Below are positions 55,070 through 64,000 of a DNA stretch of 64,000 nucleotides, piece after piece (the first letter of the stretch is position 1; each line of letters starts with the position of its first letter). The DNA is from Flavobacterium faecale. GTDB lineage: Bacteria > Bacteroidota > Bacteroidia > Flavobacteriales > Flavobacteriaceae. The DNA lies in contig NZ_CP020918.1 in the NCBI RefSeq assembly GCF_003076455.1, forward strand, positions 3,818,001 to 3,882,000. The letters run 5' to 3'. Position numbers and translations under genes: made by a program. A model generated the notes under the pieces. The model saw nothing but the letters and a program-made list of their open reading frames with translations, was not told the origin of the DNA and ran no database searches.

Positions 55070-55921
55070 TCAACTCTTTTCTAAAGTTAAAAAAGCCTTA
55101 CCTAGATAGTCTATGCAGTCAGAAGCTGTAAAAAAATGTGTTCCTGTTTCGGGTACTGCAATATCAGCCGATAACCCATGAAGATATACACCCAATAAAG
55201 CTGCATCAAGTGCATCATACGACTGCGCCAGTAAGCTCGTGATAATTCCTGTCAAAACGTCTCCACTACCCGCGGTTGCGAGTGCTGCATTACCAGTTGT
55301 ATTCTGGTAAACCGTTGCTCCACTGATTACATGAGTAGGAGCTCCCTTCATGACTATGATCACTTTATGCTGCAGTGAAAAATCAATTGCTTTCTGCATC
55401 TTTTCGTCTTCTGTTTCCCATTCTCCAATTAATCGTTCTAGTTCTTTTTGATGGGGAGTCAAAATAGTATTTTCTTTTAACGAGCAAATACTATCCATAT
55501 TTTCAGCCAATATATTCAAACCATCTGCATCGATCAGCAGCTTACAATTGCACTTACTCAAAAATTTCAAAACTGCCTTTTGCGTTTGCATTGCCGTACC
55601 AATTCCTGGTCCCAATCCTACAGCATCGGGTTTAAACATGAAGTGAATGTCGGATATTTGTTTTTCAACATCATCTGTATACGTCATGACCTCGGGGTTC
55701 GAAGCCTGTAAAATTTGGTAACCACATTTGGGGATGAAGGCAGTAACTAAACCACATCCTGATTTTAAACACGCTCGAGAGGATAAAACTGCAGCCCCTA
55801 TTTTACCGTAACTCCCCGCTACAATTAAGGCGTGGCCTTGAATACCTTTGTGGGTATCACAAGGAACAGGTTTGTATCGTGCCAAAGCTTCCTTTCGATC
55901 AAAAAATTTAATCGTATTCAT
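55070..55921 (-). CDS. nnrD: ADP-dependent NAD(P)H-hydrate dehydratase
   Basis: A 283-residue ribokinase-fold repair enzyme that dehydrates damaged NAD(P)HX back to NAD(P)H using ADP. Motifs: GHALIVAGSYGKIGAAVLSSRACLKSGCGLVT, DAVGLGPGIGTAMQTQKAVLKFL, LLIDADGLNIL, ILTPHQKELERL and TTGNAALATAGSGDVLTGIITSLLAQ. It corresponds to the C-terminal half of bifunctional Nnr proteins; the epimerase half is not fused here and not adjacent. It is convergent with the PAP2 gene. Confidence 0.94.
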   Translation of the reverse strand: MNTIKFFDRKEALARYKPVPCDTHKGIQGHALIVAGSYGKIGAAVLSSRACLKSGCGLVTAFIPKCGYQILQASNPEVMTYTDDVEKQISDIHFMFKPDAVGLGPGIGTAMQTQKAVLKFLSKCNCKLLIDADGLNILAENMDSICSLKENTILTPHQKELERLIGEWETEDEKMQKAIDFSLQHKVIIVMKGAPTHVISGATVYQNTTGNAALATAGSGDVLTGIITSLLAQSYDALDAALLGVYLHGLSADIAVPETGTHFFTASDCIDYLGKAFLTLEKS

Positions 55922-56094
55922 AGTGTTAATTTTTACTTAAAATTACAAATTATATTTCAATAACCTACAAATTGTATGTAGAAAATAACGGTGCCTTATA
56001 AAAAAAATATAACGTCTAATATCAGATGGTTTTGACTTTGGTCAGTCCATAAAAAAACAATAAATTAGCACCAACAAAATCATAGCAATACAAG

Positions 56095-57177
56095 ATGAAA
56101 AATACTGCGCTTACACATATACACGAAGGTTTGGGAGCAAAAATGTTGCCTTTTGCAGGCTACAATATGCCAATATCATACGAAGGAATCAATATTGAAC
56201 ATGAAACGGTGCGTACTGCCGTAGGTGTCTTTGACGTCTCACACATGGGAGAGTTTTTATTATCTGGACCAAATGCTTTGGCTTTGATTCAAAAAGTAAC
56301 TTCAAATGATGCCTCTGTTTTAATAGATGGAAAAGCACAATACTCTTGCTTGCCAAACGCAACTGGCGGTATTGTTGATGATTTGTTGGTTTATAAAATA
56401 AAAGACGAGCAGTATTTATTGGTTGTTAATGCATCAAATATCGATAAAGATTGGAATTGGATTTCGAGCCAAAATGATTTGGATGTCGACATGAAAAACC
56501 TATCCGAGGACTATTCGCTATTGGCAATTCAGGGACCAAAAGCTGTTGAAGCGATGCAATCTTTGACCTCTGTAGATTTGTCTTCAATTGAGTATTACAA
56601 CTTTGTAGTAAGTGATTTTGCCGGAATCGAGCATGTAATCATCTCGGCTACGGGTTATACTGGTGCCGGTGGATTTGAAATTTATTGTAAAAATAACGAA
56701 GCAGAACAAATTTGGAACAAAGTATTTGAAGCAGGAGCTGCATTCGGAATCAAACCTATTGGTCTTGCCGCACGTGATACCTTGCGATTGGAAATGGGAT
56801 TCTGTTTGTACGGAAACGATATCAACGACACCACCTCGCCTCTAGAAGCAGGATTGGGATGGATTACCAAATTCAGCAAAGATTTTACCAACGCTGCAAG
56901 TTTAAAAGAGCAAAAAGAAGCTGGAGTTACTCGCAAACTTGTAGCTTTTGAGATGCAAGAGCGCGCCATACCAAGACACGACTATGAAATTGTAGATGCA
57001 AACGGTACCGAAATCGGAATTGTAACGTCTGGAACCATGTCACCCTCTTTGAATAAAGGAATCGGTTTGGGGTATGTAACCATTGATAGTAGTAAAGTAG
57101 ACAGTGAAATTTTTATTCGTATTCGAAAAAAAGATGCCCTTGCCAAAGTGGTTAAATTGCCATTCTATAAAATATAA
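56095..57177 (+). CDS. gcvT: Glycine cleavage system aminomethyltransferase (T protein)
   Basis: A 360-residue folate-dependent enzyme transferring the methylene group from the aminomethyl-lipoyl H protein to tetrahydrofolate with release of ammonia. Motifs: [73 protein letters not shown] and [21 protein letters not shown] (with the Asp of the active site). Full length. GcvH and GcvP are not in the window. The S41 protease gene begins directly after its stop codon. Confidence 0.97.
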   Translation: MKNTALTHIHEGLGAKMLPFAGYNMPISYEGINIEHETVRTAVGVFDVSHMGEFLLSGPNALALIQKVTSNDASVLIDGKAQYSCLPNATGGIVDDLLVYKIKDEQYLLVVNASNIDKDWNWISSQNDLDVDMKNLSEDYSLLAIQGPKAVEAMQSLTSVDLSSIEYYNFVVSDFAGIEHVIISATGYTGAGGFEIYCKNNEAEQIWNKVFEAGAAFGIKPIGLAARDTLRLEMGFCLYGNDINDTTSPLEAGLGWITKFSKDFTNAASLKEQKEAGVTRKLVAFEMQERAIPRHDYEIVDANGTEIGIVTSGTMSPSLNKGIGLGYVTIDSSKVDSEIFIRIRKKDALAKVVKLPFYKI

Positions 57178-59220
57178 ATGAAAAAATTCACACTCTTATG
57201 TTGCCTTTTATCTGTTTTTGCTTTTGGACAAAATAGTTCAAAAACTTGCGAAACATTATCCAAGATAAACACCTTAATACAAAGTGAACATTTTCATCCA
57301 AAACCGGTAGATGACAGTCTATCGGTTTATGTTTTTGATACCTTTATCAATGATCTATACCAAAGTAGTACGTTGTTTAGCAAAGCTGAATACCAAAAAC
57401 TACGAAAACATCGTTTATTATTGGACAATCAAATCTTGCAGCACGATTGTTCTTTTTTAATAGAATTTGTATCGACCTATCGAACTGCTTTAGAAAGAAA
57501 AAAAACGGCGATCGAAAAATTGCAAAAAGCAAATTTAAAGTATGATGGCTTAGATACTATACATTTTTCGAACAAGAAAAATCAATACGACTTATCTATA
57601 ATTGGATTACAAAAGGTATGGGAAAAGAAACTGAAATTTGATATTTTAGAAGATATTTCAAAAAAAAGTACCGATATAGATTCCTTGAAATCCCATTTTT
57701 CTACCTTAGAAAAAATTGCTAAAAGCGATGTAACCGATCATAATTTATGCAAACTTGCAAGCATCTTAAACAGCCCAAAAGGATTGGATTATGATCTACA
57801 AAATGCATTCTACAATGTCTTCTGCAATTATTTTGACCCACACACCAATTATTTTACTACAGATGCGAAAGCAAATTTTATGGCGAGTTTGTCTAGCAGT
57901 GAACTTTCTTTGGGATTAAATGGTGAATTGAATGAAAAAAACGAAATTCAAATTACAGACTTAATACCAGGTGGTCCTGCGGCGAAATCAAAACAATTAG
58001 AAAAAGGTGATATTATTACAAAGGTTTCGAACAAAAAAGGAGAAGAACATATTATTTCCTGCACGCCATTTGAGCAGATTAGCCAAATGATGTTTTCGGA
58101 TTCTAATTTAGAAATAGAATTAACTGTTCAGAAAAAAAGCGGAAAAATTATTGTGCTTACACTTCAAAAACAATTGGTTGCAACCACATCACATAGCGTT
58201 TACAGTTTAATAGCAGAAAACGAAACAAAAGTTGGCTATATCAACATCCCCACTTTCTATTCTGACTTTGATAGCAATGACAACACAGGCTGTGCACATG
58301 ATGTAGAGGTAGAGCTTAAGAAACTTAATGCCGATGGTATAAAGGGATTGGTTATTGACCTACAAAATAACGGTGGTGGTTCGATGGAAGAAGCCGTCAA
58401 ATTAACAGGTTTGTTTATCAATGCTGGACCGGTAACCTTATTAGTCAACAATAAAAAAAGTGTCACTGTCTTGAAAGATGACCTTGACAAAATTGCTTAC
58501 AGTGGCCCTATCGTAATTTTAATCAATGGCAATTCTGCCTCAGCTAGTGAATTTTTTACAGCGGCTATGCAAGATTATAATCGAGCAATTGTAGTAGGAA
58601 GCACATCAGTAGGAAAAGCATCTATGCAAACCATACTCCCACTCGATAAATCAAAAGATGAATTTGTTAAGCTAACTATCGAAAAATTTTATCGCATCAC
58701 AGGACAAAGTCACCAAATAAAAGGTATTGTACCTGATGTTATTTTACCAATGTTGTTCGAAGATATCAGCTTAAGGGAGTCAAGCTATAAAACAGCTTTG
58801 GTAAATGATTCTATTCCGGTAAGAGCCAATTACAAGCCGTTTCCAAAGGCTTTATTTGCCACTCCACTAGAGTTAAGCCGTTTTAGACTCGAAGATAATA
58901 TACGATTTAAAGATATATCAAATTTGAATAAAGAAATAGATGCCGTTTTTACTAATCCAAAAGTAACGCTCGCACTCACTTTTGATTCCGTTTTTAAACA
59001 TTGCAACACCATAACCGCTTTAAGGAAAAAAGTACAAAAAGCAGCTGTAATAGAAACCAACTGTCGTATTACAAATAATTCTGCTGATGCCTTAACGTTA
59101 AAAGAAGACGAAGCAAATTTAGAAATTAATGCTGTAAAAATAAGCGACCTTAAATATAGTCCCTATTTGCAAGAAGCAATTACGATCATAAATGATTTTA
59201 ATATCTCAAATAGAGAATAA
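57178..59220 (+). CDS. Tsp/Prc-like S41 family periplasmic protease
   Basis: A 680-residue protease with signal peptide MKKFTLLCCLLSVFAFG. Residues about 25-210 are a Tsp-type N-terminal helical domain (HPKPVDDSLSVYVFDTFINDLYQSSTLFSKAEY). A PDZ domain lies at about 240-320 (LGLNGELNEKNEIQITDLIPGGPAAKSKQLEKGDIITKV). The S41 domain carries the catalytic set at Prc spacing: Ser455 in NSASASEFF, Lys480 in VGKASMQ and Gln484. It trims C-terminal regions of envelope proteins. The start codon immediately follows the gcvT stop, so translation is probably coupled, although no functional link to GcvT is known. Confidence 0.93.
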   Translation: MKKFTLLCCLLSVFAFGQNSSKTCETLSKINTLIQSEHFHPKPVDDSLSVYVFDTFINDLYQSSTLFSKAEYQKLRKHRLLLDNQILQHDCSFLIEFVSTYRTALERKKTAIEKLQKANLKYDGLDTIHFSNKKNQYDLSIIGLQKVWEKKLKFDILEDISKKSTDIDSLKSHFSTLEKIAKSDVTDHNLCKLASILNSPKGLDYDLQNAFYNVFCNYFDPHTNYFTTDAKANFMASLSSSELSLGLNGELNEKNEIQITDLIPGGPAAKSKQLEKGDIITKVSNKKGEEHIISCTPFEQISQMMFSDSNLEIELTVQKKSGKIIVLTLQKQLVATTSHSVYSLIAENETKVGYINIPTFYSDFDSNDNTGCAHDVEVELKKLNADGIKGLVIDLQNNGGGSMEEAVKLTGLFINAGPVTLLVNNKKSVTVLKDDLDKIAYSGPIVILINGNSASASEFFTAAMQDYNRAIVVGSTSVGKASMQTILPLDKSKDEFVKLTIEKFYRITGQSHQIKGIVPDVILPMLFEDISLRESSYKTALVNDSIPVRANYKPFPKALFATPLELSRFRLEDNIRFKDISNLNKEIDAVFTNPKVTLALTFDSVFKHCNTITALRKKVQKAAVIETNCRITNNSADALTLKEDEANLEINAVKISDLKYSPYLQEAITIINDFNISNRE

Positions 59221-59254
59221 TCAGCATAATAAATAGTAATTGATTACAAAAATA

Positions 59255-59285
59255 TTTGATAAAATAACTAATAGCTGTATTTTTG
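59255..59285 (+). promoter_or_regulatory. Promoter of the yebC gene
   Basis: TTTG (59255-59258), a 19-bp spacer and TATTTTTG (59278-59285) match the Bacteroidota -33/-7 consensus, 24 bp before the ATG. Confidence 0.75.
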
Positions 59286-59309
59286 CAATCGTTAAAACAA
59301 TAATTAGAA

Positions 59310-60023
59310 ATGGGAAGAGCATTCGAATTTAGAAAAGGAAGAAAAATGAAACGTTGGTCAGCAATGGCAAAAGCGTTTACACGTATAGGAAAAGATATCG
59401 TAATGGCCGTGAAGGAAGGTGGACCAAATCCTGAAGCCAACTCCCGATTAAGAGCCGTAATCCAGAATTCAAAGGCAGTCAATATGCCTAAGGATAACGT
59501 AGAACGTGCTATCAAAAAAGCAACCGACAAAGATACTGCCAACTACAAAGAGGTACTTTTTGAAGGTTATGCACCTCACGGAATCGCCCTTCTTGTAGAA
59601 ACTGCTACCGACAACAACAACAGAACCGTTGCCAACGTACGCAGCTATTTTAACAAATGCAACGGAACATTGGGGACACAAGGTTCTGTAGAATTTATGT
59701 TTGACCACACGTGTAACTTCCGTATCCCGGCAGAAGGACTTGATCCGGAAGAATTGGAATTGGAACTTATTGATTTTGGTGCCGAAGAAGTTTTTGAAGA
59801 CGAGGACGGAATCTTAATCTATGCTCCTTTTGCTAGTTTTGGAACCATCCAAAAAGAACTTGAGACACGTAATCTCGAAATTTTATCATCAGGTTTTGAA
59901 AGAATTCCGCAAATCACTAAAAAATTAACCGAAGCAGAAATGGCTGACGTTGAAAAATTGATCGAAAAAATGGAAGAAGATGATGACGTTATGAACGTGT
60001 ATCATACCATGGAAGAAGCTTAA
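59310..60023 (+). CDS. YebC/PmpR family protein
   Basis: A 237-residue member of the YebC family. The N-terminus MGRAFEFRKGRKMKRWSAMAKAFTRIGKDIVMAVKEGGPNPEANSRLRAVIQNSKAVNMPKDNVERAIKKA and the acidic C-terminal half are typical. Members have been described as transcriptional regulators, and YebC has more recently been linked to relief of ribosome stalling at proline-rich stretches. The protein is cytoplasmic. It is monocistronic, with a consensus promoter and a terminator. Confidence 0.95.
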   Translation: MGRAFEFRKGRKMKRWSAMAKAFTRIGKDIVMAVKEGGPNPEANSRLRAVIQNSKAVNMPKDNVERAIKKATDKDTANYKEVLFEGYAPHGIALLVETATDNNNRTVANVRSYFNKCNGTLGTQGSVEFMFDHTCNFRIPAEGLDPEELELELIDFGAEEVFEDEDGILIYAPFASFGTIQKELETRNLEILSSGFERIPQITKKLTEAEMADVEKLIEKMEEDDDVMNVYHTMEEA

Positions 60024-60048
60024 TTCTTCACTCCTACTTATATACAAG

Positions 60049-60076
60049 AACTCTAGCGAAAGCTAGAGTTTTTTTC
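60049..60076 (+). terminator. Terminator of the yebC gene
   Basis: AACTCTAGC and GCTAGAGTT with a 4-nt GAAA loop and T7. Confidence 0.93.
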
Positions 60077-60108
60077 GTTTCTGATTTTACAATATAAAAT
60101 ATCCTGAC

Positions 60109-60969
60109 ATGTTATTTCTTATCCTTAGCATTTTATGCAGCGTTACCATTGGTGTTATTTTTAAAATAGCACGCAACTACTCCATAAATACCACCCAAAT
60201 AGTAGCATGGAACTATGTTTTTGCCTTGCTCCTATGCTACCTTATCTTCAAGCCCGATTTACAATTTGTAGCAGCAAACGCACCGTGGCGTATATATATT
60301 CCGCTAGGTATTTTACTACCTACTATTTTTTTGTTTTTGGCAACTTCGATCAAGTACATGGGAATCGTAAAAACCGATGCTGCTCAGCGTTTATCGTTGT
60401 TTATTCCGCTGCTCGCCGCTTGGTTACTTTTTGACGAAGAATTCAGTAGCCTAAAACTAATCGCCTTTCTCATCGCACTACCTGCGCTTGTGCTTATACT
60501 CTCCAAAAAAACAGACAACACCAGCAGTAAATGGATCTATCCAGCAGTAGTGCTAGTTGGATTTGGTATTATTGATATCTTATTCAAACAAATTGCAATT
60601 GCTACAAGCCTGCCCTTTACCACCTCTTTAATCATTGTATTCAGTATCTCGTTTTCAATTATTACAGTGGTCGTACTGTATAATTTACTATTCAAAAAAG
60701 TCAAAATCACCGCACTAAACCTAGTCATTGGTGCCTTAGTAGGACTGTTTAATTTCGGAAACATATTATTTTACCTCAAAGCACATCAAGCCTTCGCCAA
60801 AAACCCTTCTACCGTATTTGCATCGATGAACATGGGTGTTATTATTCTAGGAAGCCTCATCGGATTAGTAGTATTCAAAGAGAAACTAAGCACCAAAAAT
60901 TACATCGGTTTACTATTTGCCCTCGTTGCTATATTATTAATTACCTTATCGCAATTACAACAATCCTAA
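60109..60969 (+). CDS. DMT superfamily (EamA-like) transporter
   Basis: A 286-residue protein with ten hydrophobic segments arranged as two EamA-like halves. MLFLILSILCSVTIGVIFKIARNYSINTTQIVAWNYVFALLLCYLIF opens the first. The region DAAQRLSLFIPLLAAWLLFDEEFSSLKLIAFLIALPALVLIL and the C-terminal MNMGVIILGSLIGLVVFKEKLSTKNYIGLLFALVAILLITL are typical ends of each half. It is probably an inner membrane metabolite or drug exporter; the substrate is unknown. From 60970 to 61102 there is only intergenic sequence, including part of the repeat into which the next IS has jumped. Confidence 0.9.
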   Translation: MLFLILSILCSVTIGVIFKIARNYSINTTQIVAWNYVFALLLCYLIFKPDLQFVAANAPWRIYIPLGILLPTIFLFLATSIKYMGIVKTDAAQRLSLFIPLLAAWLLFDEEFSSLKLIAFLIALPALVLILSKKTDNTSSKWIYPAVVLVGFGIIDILFKQIAIATSLPFTTSLIIVFSISFSIITVVVLYNLLFKKVKITALNLVIGALVGLFNFGNILFYLKAHQAFAKNPSTVFASMNMGVIILGSLIGLVVFKEKLSTKNYIGLLFALVAILLITLSQLQQS

Positions 60970-61156
60970 CATAAATTTGCATTATAATCAATTCCACACA
61001 ATATATTTTAGGACCTATTTCTAGCCGCCGAAACTTTGGTGCGTTCCCGCTTTTTTTATCTTACTCAATAAAAGCAAAACAAAAAAGAGCTCCACTGCTA
61101 TCGAGGGCACTGAAAAACATCGCATATTTTGATTATCATCGTTTTTTAGACAATAA

Positions 61157-61202
61157 AAAAACGCTTGTAACAGGAGTTATATAATCCGTTGCAAGCGTTT
61201 TC
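61157..61202. terminator. Hairpin terminator inside the left end of the IS1182 element
   Basis: AAAACGCTTGTAAC pairs with GTTGCAAGCGTTTT (one mismatch), flanked by A and T runs. It lies downstream of the transposase stop. Confidence 0.75.
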
Positions 61203-61295
61203 CTTTTTAATCTTGATTTTTAATGTTGGTTCAATAAGGCTATTTTGAGTTTAGCTAGAGTCATTTTGAGTAATGCAGCAGTAGCTTTCATTTTT

Positions 61296-62744
61296 CTACA
61301 TTAATTTGAGTATTCTTTTTAAGTTGACTGCGAAAATTGCTATTGCACCTTGCATTTGCATATTGGTAATGCCATATGATATTGCTCTATCATAACCATG
61401 TACATTTTTCAACTCACTATTTTTCGCTTCTATTTTATATCGATGTTTTGCTTTTTCTTTGTAATAGTCAGTTTCTTGAAAGCTGATTTGTTCTTGGTGT
61501 AAGTCCGATTTTATCGACACCGAATATGTTTTTGTCTTGGATCCTTCTTTATAACAACCCTCTTTTAAAGAGCAGGTCTTACATTTTTCCACATCAAAAT
61601 AGTAGGTTTGTATTTGATTGGTTCCAACATTTTTTTTACCTTGGCGAGCCTTTCGTATGGCCATATGACCAGCAGTGCAAACAAATCTATCGGCATCTTT
61701 ATTATAGTCAAATTTATCTTCGTCTTTTCTAGCTCCTTGTGCTATTGTAACATTTAGTCTGGCTACCACTTTAATATTTTGCTCCCTTGTGAGTTTGAGA
61801 TTTTCTTTTCCTGTATAAGCTCCATCCCCAATAATAGTATCAACATCAATTCCGTTTTTTTGACTAATCGCTAAAAGTCTAGGTAATTCTGGTCCATCCC
61901 CTTTTTCACCTGATGTGACTACAGCCGCTGTAATGATGCGCTCCTCGGTCATAGCTAAGTGAGTCTTATATCCAAAGAAAGAACTATCAGCAGATTTATG
62001 ACCCGTTTTAGCATCTGCATCTTTTGATAAGGTAAAATTTTCTTGAGTGTCTTCTACAGTTTCTTTGAGTAGATTTAATTTCTCTTTCACAGCTGGAATC
62101 GAACTTATTGACGGCTCATTTTCAATGCGTTTTTCCAACTCTTTACAATAAGCAAGTTCCTTCTCTAAGTCATTGTCTGTATTTTTTTCAGGCATATGTT
62201 CTTTGAATTCCTGCTCAAAGCTGTATACTGTTTTTCGCAGTAGCTTGGAACGTTCTCTCAATACATCGATGGCTAAAAATGGATTGGATCTTGATAAAGT
62301 ATGTGTGGCATCAACGATGATAGACTTCGAACGAATAATACCTTTTTCGATAGCAATGGTGACTGTTTTGTTTATCAACAGATTTAATAGGTCGGTATCC
62401 TTTAGACGTAGTTTTCTAAATTTTGTTAACGAACTCGGATTGATAACATCGTCTTCTGGATTCATATCCAAAAAATATTTGAAGGACATATCGTATTGAG
62501 AACGCTCCACGACATCAATATCGGAAACAGTATAGATTGTTTTAAGTAGTAAATACTTAAACATACGAACGGGACTTTCTGCCATTCGCCCATTATTGGG
62601 ACAGTACTTATTTAACAACTCATCGTAAATGAATGAAAAATCAATCAAATCATTAATTTTTCTTAATAGATTTTCTTTTGGAACTATTAAATCATACAAC
62701 GAAGAATACTCGCTGAATTGTATTGTTTGTTGTTGTACTAACAT
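61296..62744 (-). CDS. IS1182-family transposase
   Basis: A 482-residue DDE transposase. The N-terminal DUF772-type domain is present (KENLLRKINDLIDFSFIYDELLNKYCPNNGRMAESPVRMFKYLLLKTIYTVSDIDVVERSQYDMSFKYFLDM). The catalytic acids are visible in SIIVDATHTLS (Asp), GDGAYTGKENL (Asp) and RYKIEAKNSELKNVHG (Glu). A Cys cluster (CTAG, CKTCSLKEGCY) sits before the last motif, as is common for the family. The frame is uninterrupted and bounded by intact inverted repeats, so the element may still be active. Confidence 0.96.
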   Translation of the reverse strand: MLVQQQTIQFSEYSSLYDLIVPKENLLRKINDLIDFSFIYDELLNKYCPNNGRMAESPVRMFKYLLLKTIYTVSDIDVVERSQYDMSFKYFLDMNPEDDVINPSSLTKFRKLRLKDTDLLNLLINKTVTIAIEKGIIRSKSIIVDATHTLSRSNPFLAIDVLRERSKLLRKTVYSFEQEFKEHMPEKNTDNDLEKELAYCKELEKRIENEPSISSIPAVKEKLNLLKETVEDTQENFTLSKDADAKTGHKSADSSFFGYKTHLAMTEERIITAAVVTSGEKGDGPELPRLLAISQKNGIDVDTIIGDGAYTGKENLKLTREQNIKVVARLNVTIAQGARKDEDKFDYNKDADRFVCTAGHMAIRKARQGKKNVGTNQIQTYYFDVEKCKTCSLKEGCYKEGSKTKTYSVSIKSDLHQEQISFQETDYYKEKAKHRYKIEAKNSELKNVHGYDRAISYGITNMQMQGAIAIFAVNLKRILKLM

Positions 62745-62779
62745 CTAAAAAACACTTATAATTAGATTTAAATATAAGA

Positions 62780-62817
62780 AAAAAGGAGTAGAAATCCATA
62801 GATATCTACTCCTTTTT
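62780..62817. terminator. Hairpin inside the right end of the IS1182 element
   Basis: AAAAAGGAGTAGA with its perfect 13-bp complement and T5, upstream of the transposase start. It can block read-in transcription from outside. Confidence 0.75.
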
Positions 62818-63098
62818 ATGTGTCAATTTATTAGAAAGACTTTTTCAGTGCCCTCCTGCTATCTGGGCTACTGATTTTGAGAAGTAATAAAGTCCTATTA
62901 AATACTATCATAGCAAAGCATTTCTCGGAGGCGATTTAGATAAAAAAAAGCAATACTAAGGAACTGTAAGGAAGTCGAAATCAAAACCTTAAGTACAGCC
63001 ATTATACAAATCATTCGGCAGGCTCAATTCCTAGACTTGAGATGAATAAAAGAACGTTCTGCTCGAAATAAAACAATAAATACACCAAAGAATCATGA

Positions 63099-63308
63099 TT
63101 ATACATGGTGTTGATGCATCAATTTTTTGGTCGATCGCATGATTATGATCACCACGGGTCCCTGTGCATGAATTGGGGATGTAAAGGATTGCAAATCTAT
63201 TGCCTCGACAAAAGCATATACAAAGCGAACGTGACTATCAGGTAAAATAGTTTTCTCCAAACTAGAAAAAAACAGTTGATTACGTGGTATTCCTGTGATA
63301 TGTCGCAT
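63099..63308 (-). pseudogene. Truncated IS1182-type transposase remnant
   Basis: The first 41 residues (MRHITGIPRNQLFFSSLEKTILPDSHVRFVYAFVEAIDLQSF) match the N-terminus of another subgroup of IS1182-type transposases, in which HITGIPRNQ and SLEDxI..DxxVRFVDAFVDxID are conserved. After that the frame reads unrelated sequence and stops at 69 residues, so about 400 residues are missing. It differs from the intact transposase next to it and thus derives from a different element. The 62864-63098 interval has no intact gene. Confidence 0.8.
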
Positions 63309-63352
63309 ACTTAAACATACAGCTTTTCTTTCAATTGCATTAATTAATTACT

Positions 63353-63360
63353 TATATTTG
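63353..63360 (+). promoter_or_regulatory. Candidate -7 box of the DUF4919 gene promoter
   Basis: TATATTTG matches TAnnTTTG perfectly, 67 bp before the ATG at 63428. A TTG at 63335-63337 is a possible -33, with a short 15-bp spacer. Confidence 0.5.
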
Positions 63361-63427
63361 GGAGAAGTAAACGGAGTTTTTTTCACAGACTTATGTTGGC
63401 GGTAATTTTAAACACAAATACCTAAAT

Positions 63428-64000
63428 ATGGGACAATTAAGCCAGATATTTATTTTTTTTACTTCAGTTTTATTTGCTCAAGAAAATCAAGGCTCAATAA
63501 CATTTGAAGAAAAAATTAAATTAGAAATAGAAAATCCATCTTCACAATACTTCTATCCTAATTTATTAACCAAAATAAATGAACTACCTGAAAGTACCTC
63601 GCAAGAAGAACTTAAGTTTTTATATTATGGTCAAATCTATAAGAAAGGAAGTGGATTATCTTTTTTAGACAATCCAAACGAAGACACTTTCAGAAAAGCA
63701 GTAATGCAGAAGAATTGTAATAAAATCTTGAAATTTGTATACTTAAATTTAAAGCAAAATCCAGTTCTACTTACTACATTAATGCCAGTTTGCGACTGTC
63801 AATCAAAAATAAAAGCAACAGAAAAAGATTACTTAAATACTAGGCTAAAAATATTAATAGAATTAATTTTAGATACCGGAAATGGATATTCTAAAGAAAC
63901 TGCAATAAAAATAGCAAACATTGAAGATGATTTATTATTAAAAGAAATTTTAAAATTTAAAGACGGAAAAGAAACATTTGAAACTTTGAACAATAGAACA
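63428..64000 (+). CDS. DUF4919-type secreted protein (3' end outside window)
   Basis: The 191 residues visible begin with a short signal peptide (MGQLSQIFIFFTSVLFAQ). They continue SSQYFYPNLLTKINELPESTSQEELKFLYYGQIYKKGSGLSF, a pattern of the Bacteroidota DUF4919 family (FYYPxLLxRFxxxDxxLTxEEYRxLYYG). A central Cys pair (MPVCDCQSK) is present. The function of the family is unknown; proteins are exported to the periplasm or outer surface. It runs off the right edge of the window. Confidence 0.75.
   Translation, partial: MGQLSQIFIFFTSVLFAQENQGSITFEEKIKLEIENPSSQYFYPNLLTKINELPESTSQEELKFLYYGQIYKKGSGLSFLDNPNEDTFRKAVMQKNCNKILKFVYLNLKQNPVLLTTLMPVCDCQSKIKATEKDYLNTRLKILIELILDTGNGYSKETAIKIANIEDDLLLKEILKFKDGKETFETLNNRT

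Larger units (their letters stand above)
61103..62855 (-). mobile_element. IS1182-family insertion sequence, 1753 bp
   Basis: Terminal inverted repeats GAGGGCACTGAAAAA at 61103-61117 (plus) and 62841-62855 (minus). The 8-bp direct repeat CTGCTATC flanks both sides exactly (61095-61102 and 62856-62863). One intact transposase gene is enclosed, with a hairpin near each end (61157-61202 and 62780-62817) that should stop transcripts entering or leaving the element. Confidence 0.92.

Noticed and set aside
63099..63308. A genuine small gene of 69 residues
   Set aside because: Only the first 41 residues match a transposase N-terminus and the remainder is out of family, so it is a truncated remnant.

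Overview
The window looks like a chromosomal segment of a flavobacterium (Bacteroidota, Flavobacteriaceae, most likely Flavobacterium or a close relative). It is AT-rich. It carries a SprB-like giant adhesin with a PorP/SprF partner and a type B C-terminal signal of the type IX secretion system (T9SS), a SusC/SusD pair, and many promoters with the Bacteroidota -7 element TAnnTTTG. Shine-Dalgarno sequences are generally absent. No species can be named from the sequence alone.

Layout. 1-9.3 kb: T9SS surface adhesin (2995 aa, with three 488-residue repeats) and the start of its SprF-like partner. 9.6-14.7 kb: hexuronate operon (mannonate oxidoreductase, mannonate dehydratase UxuA, glucuronate isomerase UxaC, hexuronate MFS transporter) ending in a strong terminator. 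15.35-17.15 kb: a small lipoprotein gene split by an IS3-family element; the target duplication and original reading frame can be reconstructed exactly. 17.2-24.2 kb: SusD, SusC and a GapN-type aldehyde dehydrogenase. 24.25-26.3 kb: rhodanese, Crp/Fnr regulator and TSUP permease, a likely sulfur or stress module. 26.3-27.4 kb: gene-free DNA with a hairpin, three operator-like dyads spaced exactly 71 bp apart, and what looks like the decayed end of an older tRNA-targeted element.

27.7-33.87 kb: a compact (about 6.2 kb) integrative element inserted at the 3' end of tRNA-Arg(TCT). It encodes a tyrosine recombinase, an unknown 390-aa protein, an excisionase-like HTH protein, a RecA-like ATPase, a TOPRIM/zinc-ribbon primase-like protein and small unknowns. 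It also has paired arm sites, a perfect inverted repeat abutting a start codon and an iteron-type origin candidate. It carries no capsid, relaxase or conjugation genes, so it resembles a phage satellite or a replicating integrative plasmid. 33.86-34.3 kb: tRNA operon Ser(GCT)-Pro(TGG)-[broken Arg(ACG)]-Arg(TCT).

34.5-61 kb: mainly core genes. These are thiolase, an NlpC/P60 hydrolase, a 177-bp tandem repeat block, acetate kinase and phosphotransacetylase with CorA, dnaK with a sigma-54-like -24/-12 promoter, DUF1398 behind a 13-bp tandem repeat, thioesterase, HPF, PanB, RluA-type synthase, a membrane protein, a 1350-aa hybrid histidine kinase, a neutral zinc peptidase, a PAP2 phosphatase, NAD(P)HX dehydratase, GcvT, a Tsp-like S41 protease, YebC and a DMT transporter. 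61.1-62.86 kb: an intact IS1182-family element with an 8-bp target duplication. 63.1-63.3 kb: a truncated second IS1182-type transposase. 63.4-64 kb: start of a DUF4919-type secreted protein.

How genes work together: the uxaC-SDR-uxuA products convert glucuronate through fructuronate and mannonate to 2-keto-3-deoxygluconate; the kinase and aldolase are not in the window. The nearby SusCD and GapN could supply oligosaccharide uptake and NADPH formation from the resulting glyceraldehyde-3-phosphate, but this link is inferred from proximity only.
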